Shown one piece after another: positions 1-8,150 of a stretch of DNA of 64,000 nt. The notes under the pieces are model-generated. The model made no database searches. It was not told the origin of the DNA and worked only from the letters and a program-made list of their open reading frames with translations. Source of the DNA: Ferruginibacter sp. HRS2-29 (GTDB lineage Bacteria > Bacteroidota > Bacteroidia > Chitinophagales > Chitinophagaceae); the NCBI RefSeq assembly GCF_024343615.1, contig NZ_RJUB01000006.1, positions 1-64,000 on the forward strand, in the 5' to 3' direction. Made by a program: the position numbers and the translations under genes. Every line of letters starts with the position of its first letter. Position 1 is the stretch's first letter.

Positions 1-1250
1 GGGATAAGATTAATGAGATAGAAAAAGGATCACAGATTTTATAGGGATGAAGGGGATTACACAGATTTTTTCTGCTTCGCAGAAAACGAAATGCAGTTTT
101 TGAAACGTTGACGATATCTTATAAACTGGATTTTCATTTTGCGCCAGCAAAATAATCCGTGTAATCGCCTGATCAGTCTGAAATCCGTGATCAAAAAACA
201 AGTGGCAGAAGAAGGGACGATATTAATGCGATAAAAAGGATCACAGATTTTATAGGGATGAAGGGGATTACACAGATTTTTTCTGCTTCGCAGAAAACGA
301 AATCCAGTTAGTAAAAAGTTCAATTATCTTATAAACTGGATTTTCATTTTGCGCCAGCAAAATAATCCGTGTAATCGCCTGATCAGTCTGAAATCCGTGA
401 TCAAAAAACAAGTGGCAGAAGAAGGGATAAGATTAATGAGATAGAAAAAGGATCACAGATTTTATAGGGATGAAGGGGATTACACAGATTTTTTCTGCTT
501 CGCAGAAAACGAAATCCAGTTAGTAAAAAGTTCAATTAGTTTATAAACTACATTTTGATTTTGCGCCAGCAAAATAATCCGTGCGATCTCCTGATCAGTC
601 TGAAATCCGTGATCAAAAAACAAGTGGCAGAAGAAGGGATAAGATTAATGAGATAGAAAAAGGATCACAGATTTTATAGGGATGAAGGGGATTACACAGA
701 TTTTTTCTGCTTCGCAGAAAACGAAATCCAGTTAGTAAAAAGTTCAATTAGTTTATAAACTACATTTTGATTTTGCGCCAGCAAAATAATCCGTGCGATC
801 TCCTGATCAGTCTGAAATCCGTGATCAAAAAACAAGTGGCAGAAGAAGGGATAAGATTAATGAGATAGAAAAAGGATCACAGATTTTATAGGGATGAAGG
901 GGATTACACAGATTTTTTCTGCTTCGCAGAAAACGAAATCCAGTTAGTAAAAAGTTCAATTAGTTTATAAACTACATTTTGATTTTGCGCCAGCAAAATA
1001 ATCCGTGCGATCTCCTGATCAGTCTGAAATCCGTGATCAAAAAACAAGTGGCAGAAGAAGGGATAAGATTAATGAGATAGAAAAAGGATCACAGATTTTA
1101 TAGGGATGAAGGGGATTACACAGATTTTTTCTGCTTCGCAGAAAACGAAATCCAGTTAGTAAAAAGTTCAATTAGTTTATAAACTGCATTTCTATTTTGT
1201 GCCAGCAAAATAATCCGTGCAATCGCCTAATCAATCTGAAATCCGTGATC
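1..1250. repeat. Tandem array of six ~212-bp hairpin units
   Basis: Six head-to-tail copies start at 1, 214, 424, 636, 848 and 1060; more may lie upstream of the window. Copies 3-5 are almost identical, while 1, 2 and 6 differ mainly in the middle and at the 3' end. Each unit is itself a long imperfect inverted repeat: the left arm starts GATCACAGATTTTATAGG and the right arm ends CTGAAATCCGTGATC, with TCTGCTTCGCAGAAAA near the loop. A single well-matched relative lies at 58193-58373. The short open frames crossing it do not look like genes. Confidence 0.95.
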
Positions 1251-1322
1251 ACATTCCTCGCTCCCTTTTACCCCTTGAAAAAATCTGACTATATTTAGAA
1301 ATCTTATCCTTAAATCTTCGAT

Positions 1323-2237
1323 ATGAAATTTATATCCGCATTCCTGCTCCTCATTGCAGGAATTTCTGCCCATGCGCAGGACACCCTCAAATACACTTCT
1401 ACCGAGATTATTTATGGCCGCAAAGATGGTATGGCACTCACGATGCTCCAGGTAACGCCACGGTCGAATGCCAATGGTAAAGCCATCATCAAAGTGGTGA
1501 GTGGCAATTGGGTTTCTTCTTACAAACGGGCGCAGCGGTTTGCCGAAACGTCGCAGGTCTATCTCGATGCAGGTTATACGGTTTTTGCGGTCATGCACGG
1601 GGCACAACCGATGTATGCGATCGATGAACAGGTCAGCGATCTTAAAAGGGCCGTACGTTTCATCCGTTATAATGCAAAAACTTATAAGATCGATCCGGCA
1701 CACATCGGTATCACAGGTTATTCGTCCGGCGGTCACCTTACATTGAATGTGGCGCTTACCGATAATACACCCGTTGAAGATTCCAAAGACCCCATCGATA
1801 GTGTTTCAGCGAGGGTGCAGGCTGTCGCCGTATTTTTCTCTCCGACAGATTTCCTGAACTGGGGGCAAAAAGGTTTCAATGCCGCCAAATCCGATCTCCT
1901 GCTTCGGCAGGCTGGCGTGGCTGGTGCATTTGATTTCAGAATATGGAGCGACTCAGTGAAACTGATGATACCTGTTACACCCGCAAGGCGCCTGGAACTG
2001 GCGAAGGAAGTATCTCCAATATATGCAGTCAGCAGCGATGATCCGCCGGTATTCATTGTACATGGCGATAAGGACCTGCTGGTTCCGTTGCAGCAATCAC
2101 AATCGCTCCTGCAAAAACTGGAAGAAGCAAAAGTACCTTGTCAGCTGCTGATAAAACCCGGTGGCGGACACGGCTGGGTGGATGCTACGGCAGAAGAAAA
2201 ACAATGCCTTGCCTGGTTTGACAAATACCTGAAATGA
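1323..2237 (+). CDS. Secreted alpha/beta hydrolase (BD-FAE/esterase-like)
   Basis: A 304-residue protein with a Sec signal peptide (about 1-19, ending AHAQ) followed by an alpha/beta hydrolase fold. The nucleophile elbow GYSSG puts the catalytic Ser at 134; Asp251 (HGDKDLLVP) and His283 (GGGHGW) complete a plausible triad. The region before the elbow (DLKRAVRFIRYNA) is typical of fold-3 and BD-FAE-type esterases that act on acylated sugars or small esters. The exact substrate cannot be read from the sequence. It lies 55 bp upstream of an M28 peptidase on the same strand, so both may be co-transcribed. Fold and triad are seen; periplasmic location is inferred from the signal. Confidence 0.85.
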   Translation: MKFISAFLLLIAGISAHAQDTLKYTSTEIIYGRKDGMALTMLQVTPRSNANGKAIIKVVSGNWVSSYKRAQRFAETSQVYLDAGYTVFAVMHGAQPMYAIDEQVSDLKRAVRFIRYNAKTYKIDPAHIGITGYSSGGHLTLNVALTDNTPVEDSKDPIDSVSARVQAVAVFFSPTDFLNWGQKGFNAAKSDLLLRQAGVAGAFDFRIWSDSVKLMIPVTPARRLELAKEVSPIYAVSSDDPPVFIVHGDKDLLVPLQQSQSLLQKLEEAKVPCQLLIKPGGGHGWVDATAEEKQCLAWFDKYLK

Positions 2238-2292
2238 TACAGGTCCTGGTCATGAATTTTTCTTAACTTCCGCTTCCCAAAAAAACAGGTAC

Positions 2293-3843
2293 ATGAAAAA
2301 AATCCCTCTTCTGCTTCTGGCGGCCATATCTGCCACTACGTTTGCTACCGCCCAGGAAAAGATTGATACCAATGCCATCAACAAAATAAAGGCGCAAGGC
2401 CTCGATCATTCAAAAGTGATGGACATCGCCTTTCAACTGACGGATGTAAACGGGCCACGATTGACCAATTCGCCCGGTTATTTCAAAGCGGCCAATTGGG
2501 CAAAAGCCGAATTGCAGAAGTGGGGCCTGGTAAATGCAGCATTGGAACCCTGGGGCGATTTTGGTAAAGGATGGGAATTGAAGAGATCTTACATCGCGAT
2601 GACTGCGCCCTATTATCGTCCGCTGATCGGTTTCCCAAAAACCTGGACGAAAGGAAGCGGCGGTTTGAAAAATGCAAAAGTGATCGTGATAAAAGCGAAA
2701 GATTCTGCCGGGCTTGAGCAATATCGCGGGAAGCTGAAAGGGATGATCGTGTTGCTCGACAGGACAGATACATTGAAACCATCGTACAAGCCGGATGCTA
2801 ACCGTTATGATGACGAGCGCCTGCAAAAGATGGCAGAAGCGAAACCGGTTCGCACGCAAGCCAATGATACTGCGGCAGAACGCAGGAGGAGGCAGTTTGC
2901 CAATCAACCGCAATTCGGCAGGCAATCGCGTAATTTCTTTACCGAAGAAGGGGTACTCGCTATCCTTACGGCAAGCCCTTCGGGCAGGGACGGAACGGTA
3001 TTCGTTTCCGGTGGAGGGGCTTACGGCGCTACCGATCCGGAGAATACCCTGGATGTAACGATCGCGTTTGAGGATTTCATGAGCATCGTACGGCTGTCGA
3101 ACAGCGGCTACCCGGTACAGTTAGACCTCGATGTGCAGACAGAATTTTTCACCAAAGATGTGAAAGGCTATAATGTGGTGGCAGAAATAAAAGGCAGCGA
3201 CCCGAAATTAAAAGATGAACTGGTGATGCTGGGCGGTCATCTCGATAGCTGGCAGGCTTCTACGGGAGCTACTGATAATGCTGCCGGCTGCGCCGTAATG
3301 ATGGAAGCGGTCCGCATTTTGAAACAATCCGGCCTGCAGCCGAAACGTACCATACGCATTGCTTTGTGGAGTGGGGAAGAACAGGGGCTGCTCGGTTCGC
3401 GTGGATATGTGAAAGAACATTTCGGTGATCCGGCAACTATGCAGCTGAAGCCTGAACAGGCAAAAGTATCCGCGTATTTTAACCTCGATAATGGCTCCGG
3501 AAAGATCAGGGGCATTTACACGCAGGGCAACGAAGCCGTAATGCCTGTGTTCACGCAATGGCTCGAGCCTTTCAACAGCCTTGGTGCTAAAACGGTGACC
3601 GTTTCCAACACCGGCGGTACCGATCATTTATCATTCGACCAGATAGGCATTCCCGGTTTCCAGTTCATACAGGACGAGCTGGAATACAATACCCGTACGC
3701 ATCACACCAATATGGACAGTTACGATCATTTGTCGGCGGCAGACCTGAAACAGGCAGCAACAATCGTAGCTGCATTCGTTTACAATACCGCTAACCGGGA
3801 CGACAAATTACCCAGGAAAGAATTACCAAAACCAAGACCATAA
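2293..3843 (+). CDS. Secreted M28 family zinc aminopeptidase
   Basis: A 516-residue protein with a signal peptide (about 1-21). Residues ~130-250 match a PA-like insert, and the M28 catalytic domain follows. Di-zinc motifs are visible: GGHLDSW (~314-320), an Asp in ATDNAAG (~327), the Glu pair in WSGEEQG (~359-365), NLDNGSG (~396), and the last His in TRTHHTNMDSYDH (~466-478). M28 enzymes of this layout are exported aminopeptidases. The C-terminus is basic and proline-rich (KLPRKELPKPRP). Its stop codon is directly followed by a heptamer-word hairpin that fills the whole gap to the next gene. Confidence 0.9.
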   Translation: MKKIPLLLLAAISATTFATAQEKIDTNAINKIKAQGLDHSKVMDIAFQLTDVNGPRLTNSPGYFKAANWAKAELQKWGLVNAALEPWGDFGKGWELKRSYIAMTAPYYRPLIGFPKTWTKGSGGLKNAKVIVIKAKDSAGLEQYRGKLKGMIVLLDRTDTLKPSYKPDANRYDDERLQKMAEAKPVRTQANDTAAERRRRQFANQPQFGRQSRNFFTEEGVLAILTASPSGRDGTVFVSGGGAYGATDPENTLDVTIAFEDFMSIVRLSNSGYPVQLDLDVQTEFFTKDVKGYNVVAEIKGSDPKLKDELVMLGGHLDSWQASTGATDNAAGCAVMMEAVRILKQSGLQPKRTIRIALWSGEEQGLLGSRGYVKEHFGDPATMQLKPEQAKVSAYFNLDNGSGKIRGIYTQGNEAVMPVFTQWLEPFNSLGAKTVTVSNTGGTDHLSFDQIGIPGFQFIQDELEYNTRTHHTNMDSYDHLSAADLKQAATIVAAFVYNTANRDDKLPRKELPKPRP

Positions 3844-3844
3844 A

Positions 3845-3926
3845 AGGTTTAGAGTTTAGAGATTAGGGATCAGGGTTTAGAACTTCTGGTCTTTACTCTA
3901 AACACTAAACCCTAATCTCTAAACTC
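3845..3926. repeat. Heptamer-word inverted repeat (GTTTAGA type)
   Basis: The left arm is built from 7-nt words (GTTTAGA, GATTAGG, GATCAGG) and the right arm at about 3896-3926 is its reverse complement. The element fills the complete spacer between two co-oriented genes, ending one base before the ATG at 3928. It may act as a terminator or hold the start codon of the next gene in a hairpin. Confidence 0.85.
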
Positions 3927-3927
3927 A

Positions 3928-4545
3928 ATGGAAAGAATAAAAGCGCTGCTTAAATCAGGCATGATCGAACTCTATGTGATGGGGCTGGCTGATGCCAACC
4001 ATGCGGCAGAAATAGAAACGCTTGCCCGTTCTTTTCCTGAAATACAGCAGGCTATTGACGATTTTTCTATCCAGATGGAAGGATACCTGCAGCAGAATGC
4101 GGTACCACCATCCATGAAGGTGAAGCCGATGATCATGGCAATCATTGAATATAAGCAACGACTGAAAAACGGGCAGAAGATCAAGGCGCCGCCTGGGTTA
4201 CACCAAGATTCCCGGGCGGCAGATTATGCGGAATGGCTTGCCTTGCCGGGAATGAGTGAACCTTTGCCGGAGGAAAATATTACCTTAAAAATTATCGGGT
4301 TAACACCAACTTCATCACAGGCTATCTTGTGGATCAGGAAAGGAACGCCGTGGGAAACGCACCAGAATGAACTGGAGAGTTTCCTCGTGCTGGAAGGAAC
4401 CTGCATCATCACCATTGGTACAGAAAGGCACCTGTTATCCGCGGGAGATTATCTTGCCATACCTTTGTTTCAACCGCACCAGGTGGTAGTCACATCCACT
4501 ATTCCCTGTAAGGCTATTTTGCAACGACTGGCGCTGGCCGCCTGA
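3928..4545 (+). CDS. Cupin-domain protein with anti-sigma-like N-terminus
   Basis: A 205-residue cytoplasmic protein without signal or membrane segment. The first ~60 residues (ELYVMGLADANHAAEIE, then FPEIQQAI) resemble the N-terminus of anti-sigma factors of the ChrR/RskA type. Residues ~115-200 form a cupin barrel with the glycine turns ETHQNELESFLVLEG and LLSAGDYLAIP and histidines at H-x-n-E and PHQ that could bind a metal. ChrR-like proteins usually sit beside an ECF sigma factor gene; none is present here. The start codon directly abuts the right arm of a hairpin and lacks an obvious ribosome-binding site. Confidence 0.65.
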   Translation: MERIKALLKSGMIELYVMGLADANHAAEIETLARSFPEIQQAIDDFSIQMEGYLQQNAVPPSMKVKPMIMAIIEYKQRLKNGQKIKAPPGLHQDSRAADYAEWLALPGMSEPLPEENITLKIIGLTPTSSQAILWIRKGTPWETHQNELESFLVLEGTCIITIGTERHLLSAGDYLAIPLFQPHQVVVTSTIPCKAILQRLALAA

Positions 4546-4567
4546 AGTTTTATCTAAAAAAATATTT

Positions 4568-5014
4568 ATGATCCGCTTCGGAATAATATTATTGATACTC
4601 TCTTCTTTCACTATTTCGCAACAGGATGGAAAAAATATCCCTTCGCCGTCATGGAAAGACACCAGTCCTTCGATGTTGATCGGCGATTTCAAGGATGATT
4701 ACGGTATCGCCTACACGCTGACGGATAGTTTGTTTACCCAACATCCCAATGTGAAATATCATATCATAAAATGGAACCTGAAGGACAATTATTTCATCGC
4801 AAAAAATGATGGGGCAAACCCTTCCGAGCAAAACCTTTACAGCCGCATCGATTTCATGGAATTCAGTGGCATGGAGCCTTTCAGGTGGGGATTCTGTCTT
4901 ACAGTGTATGATGCACCAACAGATTCCATCGCAGAAACAAAAGCCGTGGCCGACCGGAAGGATCCAAAAAAAGGTTGTGGCGGTTTCCCTTTTTCAAGAA
5001 TGAAAAGGAAGTAG
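4568..5014 (+). CDS. Hypothetical exported protein
   Basis: A 148-residue protein of unknown function. The first ~18 residues (MIRFGIILLILSSFTISQ) look like a signal peptide, so export is likely. The rest is hydrophilic, with a tryptophan-containing middle (HIIKWNLKDNYF), an EPFRWGFCLTVYD segment and a basic, Cys-containing tail (KKGCGGFPF). No catalytic motif is visible. It starts 22 bp after the cupin gene and precedes a di-haem peroxidase, from which a promoter-containing gap separates it. Confidence 0.6.
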   Translation: MIRFGIILLILSSFTISQQDGKNIPSPSWKDTSPSMLIGDFKDDYGIAYTLTDSLFTQHPNVKYHIIKWNLKDNYFIAKNDGANPSEQNLYSRIDFMEFSGMEPFRWGFCLTVYDAPTDSIAETKAVADRKDPKKGCGGFPFSRMKRK

Positions 5015-5066
5015 AGGTTGGATCTGCAAAGCCTTTGCTGTATTGGGATTTGCAACTTTTGTATTT

Positions 5067-5074
5067 TATCTTTG
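5067..5074 (+). promoter_or_regulatory. Bacteroidota-type -7 box TATCTTTG
   Basis: TATCTTTG fits the Bacteroidota -7 consensus TAnnTTTG. A TTG about 21 bp upstream (5043-5045) could serve as the -33 element. It lies ~33 nt before the GTG start of the peroxidase gene at 5107. Confidence 0.55.
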
Positions 5075-5106
5075 TTCCGCCACTGGCAGGATGAAACTCT
5101 TAAATA

Positions 5107-6213
5107 GTGAAAACTTATTCCATTTTATTTACCCTGGTCATTTTGGTAGCATGCTCTGTTACCAGGATAGGGGATGGGCAGCAGGCGAAAATCCCCAAAG
5201 GAAGTTTTGAAGACACGCTGCGTTTTTTATACAGCCTTGCGCCCGAAAAATGGCCCGCGGCTTTTATGGATCCGGGAAAGGAGCTGCATGAATTAGGCGT
5301 TTTACCCCGGGGGCCGTACGCTTCACCATCCGATTCTATCAGGCATATCATTTTACTGGGTAAAACATTATTTTTTGATGAAAGATTGAGCGGCAGCAAC
5401 CGGATATCCTGTGCCAGTTGCCATAAACCCGAACTTTCGTGGACGGATGGCAGAGCAAAGTCTATCGGGCACGCAGGGCTGGTAAACAAACGCAATTCCC
5501 CGACGATACAGAATGCCTGGTTCTATCATAAACTATTCTGGGATGGGCGTAGCCACAGCCTCGAAGACCAGGCATTTGCGCCCATCAACAGCGAAAGCGA
5601 GATGAGCAGCGATATGCCGCAGGTAACGGGTAAGCTTCGCCGTATCAAAGGCTACCGGCCGTTGTTTGATTCGGCGTTTGGCAACCACCAGGTAACACCC
5701 GAACAACTCACAGAAGCACTGGCAATATTTCAACGCACAATTGTGAGTGATCAGTCTGCATTCGATAAATTCCTGCTTGGCCAGCGAGATGCACTCAGCG
5801 ATGAGCAGCTTCGCGGACTGAACCTGTTCCGCACGAAGGCAAGGTGCATCAATTGCCACAACGGGCCTTTGTTTTCCGACAATGAATTTCACAACACGGG
5901 GTTTGCCCGTATAGGCCAGCAGGGCGAAGATATGGGGCGTTTCATCGCTACAAAAAAAGAGGAGGATAAGGGCAGGTTCAAAACCCCCTCTTTGCGTGAC
6001 GTGACCTTTACCGGGCCATGGATGCACAACGGATCAGCGACAGCCCTGGCAGATATCATAACACATTACAATGAAATGCCGCCCGCGTTCAATACAGATA
6101 AAATACTCCGGCCTTTGAAGCTTACTGCAAGGGAGCAAACGGATCTGCTCGCCTTTTTACAAAGCATTTCTTCCGCCCCGCTTCCTTTCACCTTGCCAAA
6201 AAAGCCTGAATAA
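5107..6213 (+). CDS. Di-haem cytochrome-c peroxidase (CcpA/MauG family), lipoprotein
   Basis: A 368-residue protein starting at GTG. The N-terminus (KTYSILFTLVILVAC) ends in a lipobox, predicting a lipidated periplasm-facing protein. Two haem-binding motifs, CASCH (~102) and CINCH (~247), are spaced as in bacterial di-haem cytochrome-c peroxidases. Further family features are SGSNRISCASCHKPELSW, RNSPTIQNAWF, FWDGR, and FKTPSLRDVTFTGPWMHNG with the Met/His region near the second haem. The family reduces H2O2 using cytochrome c or carries out MauG-like oxidation; which applies here is not visible. It has its own promoter and no obvious operon partner. Confidence 0.88.
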   Translation: MKTYSILFTLVILVACSVTRIGDGQQAKIPKGSFEDTLRFLYSLAPEKWPAAFMDPGKELHELGVLPRGPYASPSDSIRHIILLGKTLFFDERLSGSNRISCASCHKPELSWTDGRAKSIGHAGLVNKRNSPTIQNAWFYHKLFWDGRSHSLEDQAFAPINSESEMSSDMPQVTGKLRRIKGYRPLFDSAFGNHQVTPEQLTEALAIFQRTIVSDQSAFDKFLLGQRDALSDEQLRGLNLFRTKARCINCHNGPLFSDNEFHNTGFARIGQQGEDMGRFIATKKEEDKGRFKTPSLRDVTFTGPWMHNGSATALADIITHYNEMPPAFNTDKILRPLKLTAREQTDLLAFLQSISSAPLPFTLPKKPE

Positions 6214-6267
6214 TATCCATTTATCAATTTTTTATGCCTTAATAGCAATATTCCCGGCTTTAAAATC

Positions 6268-6275
6268 TATTTTTG
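6268..6275 (+). promoter_or_regulatory. -7 box TATTTTTG
   Basis: TATTTTTG matches TAnnTTTG and lies 21 bp before the ATG at 6297. It also argues against a TTG start at 6273, which would fall inside the box. Confidence 0.55.
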
Positions 6276-6296
6276 TCAAAATTTAAAAGAACCGAT

Positions 6297-6770
6297 ATGA
6301 AAAAAATATTTCTTATAGCTGTACTTTTCATTGCCACCAAGATCACTTTTGCGCAACCGCCTGCCGGACCTGTAAATCCGGGTGATACTTACGGAGAAAA
6401 AATTCAGCCTGATGGCGCCATCCCGGTAGATGCTTTGCCAAAAGCACTTACTACAAACAATACACTGGATACAAAGATCACTGGTAAGGTAACAGGAGTT
6501 TGTCCTAAAAAAGGATGCTGGCTGACACTCGAAACAGCTGATAAAACAAAAGTGTTCGTAAAAATGAAAGATTATGGTTTCTTCGTTCCGACAGAAATGA
6601 TCGGTAAGACAGTTGTACTGGATGGCCAGGCAAAACTGAAAACTACTTCAGTGGAAGAGTTGCAGCATTACGCGGAAGATGCTAAAAAGTCTAAAGAAGA
6701 AATTGCAGCGATCACCAAACCTGAAACAGAAGTGCGTTTCACCGCTAAAGGAATTTTAGTAGTAAATTAA
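6297..6770 (+). CDS. DUF4920 domain-containing exported protein
   Basis: A 157-residue protein; the ATG at 6297 is chosen because it opens a good signal peptide (KKIFLIAVLFIATKITFAQ) and because the longer frame would start inside the promoter. The mature part matches DUF4920 as found in Bacteroidota: GDTYGEKI near the start, the KVTGVCPKKGCWL segment with two cysteines five residues apart, VKMKDYGFFVPTEM, and the ending EVRFTAKGILVVN. The fold is OB-like in similar small proteins and the Cys pair could bind a metal or redox-cycle; that part is inference. A strong terminator follows. Confidence 0.8.
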   Translation: MKKIFLIAVLFIATKITFAQPPAGPVNPGDTYGEKIQPDGAIPVDALPKALTTNNTLDTKITGKVTGVCPKKGCWLTLETADKTKVFVKMKDYGFFVPTEMIGKTVVLDGQAKLKTTSVEELQHYAEDAKKSKEEIAAITKPETEVRFTAKGILVVN

Positions 6771-6809
6771 TTGTTTTGTGGAAACGTGCCTGTGGCGCGT
6801 TCTGTATAG

Positions 6810-6839
6810 AAAAAAGCCGCTTTCAAAGCGGCTTTTTTT
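6810..6839. terminator. Intrinsic terminator
   Basis: A hairpin of AAGCCGCTTT and AAAGCGGCTT with a two-base loop, flanked by A-rich and T-rich tracts, so it could work in both directions. It follows the DUF4920 gene. Confidence 0.9.
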
Positions 6840-6890
6840 ATTGTGGCAATTTGCGGATATTGCGTTACCGATCATCTTCTAAATTCAGGT

Positions 6891-8048
6891 ATGAAACAAC
6901 TATCTTTTTTGTCGTTGAGTCTGGTGTTGTTAATGACAGTTTCGTGCAGCAGCACAAAGAAGCTGGCAAGCCCGCAGCAGCCCGTCGTAAGCAAAATTTC
7001 TTCATTGAAATTACTGGGACAATACGAAATCCCTTATAACCTGACTTTCAAAAAAACTACCGTAGGTGGATTGTCGGGCATAGACTATGATGCGGCGAAT
7101 GAGCTGTATTACATGGTTTGCGACGACAGGAGCAATATCAACCCGGCACGTTTTTACACAGCAAAGATCTTTATTTCTGCCGCCGGCATCGACAGCTTCA
7201 GGTTTGTGGATATGCAACCGATGTTGCAAGCTAACGGCCAGGTGTACCCGACAAAATTATTCCGTCCTTTTGCAACGGTTGATCCGGAAGCTATGCGGTA
7301 TGATCCGCTGAACAGCCAGCTGGTGTGGAGCAGCGAAGGGGAGCGCATCGTGTCGGTGGAAGATACGATCGTACAGGATCCTGCGATCTATGTAGTTTCC
7401 CGTGATGGTTACTATGTGGGCAGTTACAATTTACCGGCAAATCTTAAAATGAATTCATTCGAAAAAGGGCCGAGGCAAAACGGTGTTTTTGAAGGGATGA
7501 CATTCGCGGATAATTACAAAACCCTTTTTGTAAATGTTGAAGAACCATTGTACGAAGACGGGCCGAGAGTGGACGTGAAAGACCAGGATACTTATATCCG
7601 CATCCTGAAATTTGACACGGAAACAAAAAATAATATTGCTCAATATGCCTACAAGCCTGATGCGGTGGCGTATCCGGCGGTTCCCGAAGATGGGTATAAA
7701 ATAAATGGTATCCCTGATCTTCTTTCCATCGGCCCCGATCGTTTCATCGTGATCGAGCGTTCTTATTCTACCGGAAGGCTGGCGTGCACGATCAAAATAT
7801 TCCTGACTGATTTTTCGGGGGCTACCGATATCAGGCACATCGCTTCTTTGTCCACTGATAAAAATTTTGTTCCCGCCAGCAAAAAACTATTGCTCAATAT
7901 GGACGATCTGGGTATTTATGTCGATAACGTAGAAGGGGTAACGTTAGGTCCGGTACTGCCCAATGGCCATCGCAGCCTGATTTTTATTGCGGATAACAAT
8001 TTTAACGCTGAAGAAAAATCGCAGGTGTTTTTGTTTGAAATAGAATGA
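6891..8048 (+). CDS. Phytase-like esterase lipoprotein
   Basis: A 385-residue protein. The ATG at 6891 gives a lipoprotein signal (LSLSLVLLMTVSCSS, lipid Cys ~19); the longer upstream frame adds no sensible sequence. The body matches 'esterase-like activity of phytase': GLSGIDYDAANELYYMVCDD with RSNINPARFY near the start, DPEAMRYDP and SSEGER in the middle, GVFEGMTF, and ending with NMDDLGIYVDNVEGVTLGP plus IADNNFN. These proteins are predicted beta-propellers; the acidic D/E clusters could bind Ca2+. The substrate is unknown. The stop codon lies at the start of a hairpin element. Confidence 0.8.
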   Translation: MKQLSFLSLSLVLLMTVSCSSTKKLASPQQPVVSKISSLKLLGQYEIPYNLTFKKTTVGGLSGIDYDAANELYYMVCDDRSNINPARFYTAKIFISAAGIDSFRFVDMQPMLQANGQVYPTKLFRPFATVDPEAMRYDPLNSQLVWSSEGERIVSVEDTIVQDPAIYVVSRDGYYVGSYNLPANLKMNSFEKGPRQNGVFEGMTFADNYKTLFVNVEEPLYEDGPRVDVKDQDTYIRILKFDTETKNNIAQYAYKPDAVAYPAVPEDGYKINGIPDLLSIGPDRFIVIERSYSTGRLACTIKIFLTDFSGATDIRHIASLSTDKNFVPASKKLLLNMDDLGIYVDNVEGVTLGPVLPNGHRSLIFIADNNFNAEEKSQVFLFEIE

Positions 8049-8150
8049 ATCTATGATCTATGATGTAAGATCTATGATCTCTTTCTGGTGGAGGTCTTTT
8101 ACGTTTCAGGTAATACATTCCCCTGAAAGAGATCATAGAATCATAGATTG
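8047..8150. repeat. Heptamer-word inverted repeat (TATGATC type) between convergent genes
   Basis: The left arm (8048-8085) has words TATGATC, TATGATG and TAAGATC, and the right arm (8123-8150) is its complement. It sits between convergent genes and overlaps the stop codon of the minus-strand gene, as expected for a two-way terminator. The same word recurs at 21881-22008. Confidence 0.85.

Noticed and set aside
1-1250. Possible CRISPR array in the 212-bp tandem repeat
   Set aside because: Units are far too long, have no unique spacers and there are no cas genes.
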